6,138 nt of DNA from Clostridiales bacterium. GTDB lineage: Bacteria > Bacillota > Clostridia > Oscillospirales > Acutalibacteraceae. The notes below the pieces were generated by a model. The model was not told where the DNA came from. It did not search any database and saw only the letters and a list, made by a program, of their open reading frames with translations. Every line of letters begins with the position of its first letter. The first letter of the stretch is position 1. Of the stretch, positions 6,080 to 6,138 are shown piece by piece. Where the stretch lies: positions 1-6,138 of the forward strand of contig JAAYFA010000001.1 in NCBI GenBank assembly GCA_012728445.1, in the 5' to 3' direction. Both the position numbers and the translations under genes were made by a program.

Positions 6080-6138
6080 AACAAAACCTCACAATCGTTA
6101 TCGGAATTCACGTTTAGCAGGTTTACACAGTATAGGTC
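6076..6138 (-). other. Ambiguous leader of the hsdR stub: possible end of an upstream gene or a promoter -10
   Basis: One minus-strand frame is open from the window edge for 20 codons (ending NVNSDNDCEVLL) and stops with TGA in an ATGA overlap with the hsdR start, a typical coupled-gene junction. The same bases contain TATACT (6134-6129 on the minus strand), a good -10 box about 50 nt before the ATG, whose -35 would lie outside. Twenty open codons can occur by chance. The two readings cannot be separated here. Confidence 0.3.
6087..6090 (-). promoter_or_regulatory. Ribosome binding site of the hsdR remnant
   Basis: GAGG on the minus strand lies 7 nt before ATG 6079, supporting this as the original hsdR start. 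Confidence 0.65.

Overview
The window looks like chromosome of a Firmicute, most likely a clostridial (gut or anaerobe type) bacterium. The evidence is strong Shine-Dalgarno sites before most genes (GAGGT, AAGGAG, GGAGGA), a YdbS/YdbT-type membrane PH-domain pair, a mid-range GC content judged by eye, and intergenic palindromic repeats of a style I associate with Clostridia. I ran no searches, so the taxonomic placement is inference.

Left part (1-4536, + strand): four closely packed genes in one direction, probably one operon whose promoter lies outside the window. They are the 3' part of a CNNM/CorC-HlyC family membrane protein with a CBS pair, a family GH20 beta-N-acetylhexosaminidase without a signal peptide, a small two-helix membrane protein with one bacterial PH domain (YdbS-like), and a larger membrane protein with three such domains (YdbT-like). 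Gaps are 46 nt and 20 nt, and the last two genes overlap. A perfect 14-bp hairpin at 4557-4592, followed by a short T run, ends the operon. Three of the four products belong to the cell envelope. The hexosaminidase probably acts on GlcNAc-containing sugars inside the cell, such as wall-recycling products.

Right part (4600-6138, - strand): an accessory region converging on the operon. Reading leftwards from 6138, it holds a 92-codon stub of a type I restriction HsdR subunit, about 240 bp of palindrome-rich non-coding repeat DNA, an intact 278-aa Bro-N (phage antirepressor-like) gene with a GTG start, and more repeat DNA. The HsdR stub keeps the D...ExK nuclease residues but stops exactly where the Tyr of the QxxxY motif should be, and it has no helicase. 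A 22/23-nt repeat lies at the stop codon of both minus-strand genes, in the same orientation. The simplest reading is a decayed type I restriction locus, with Bro-N possibly a surviving partner gene and the repeats marking the deletion edge.

I found no tRNA, rRNA, CRISPR array, transposase or riboswitch. I did not find a clearly new biological system. The most unusual signal is the repeat that coincides with both stop codons around bro-N and the truncated hsdR.
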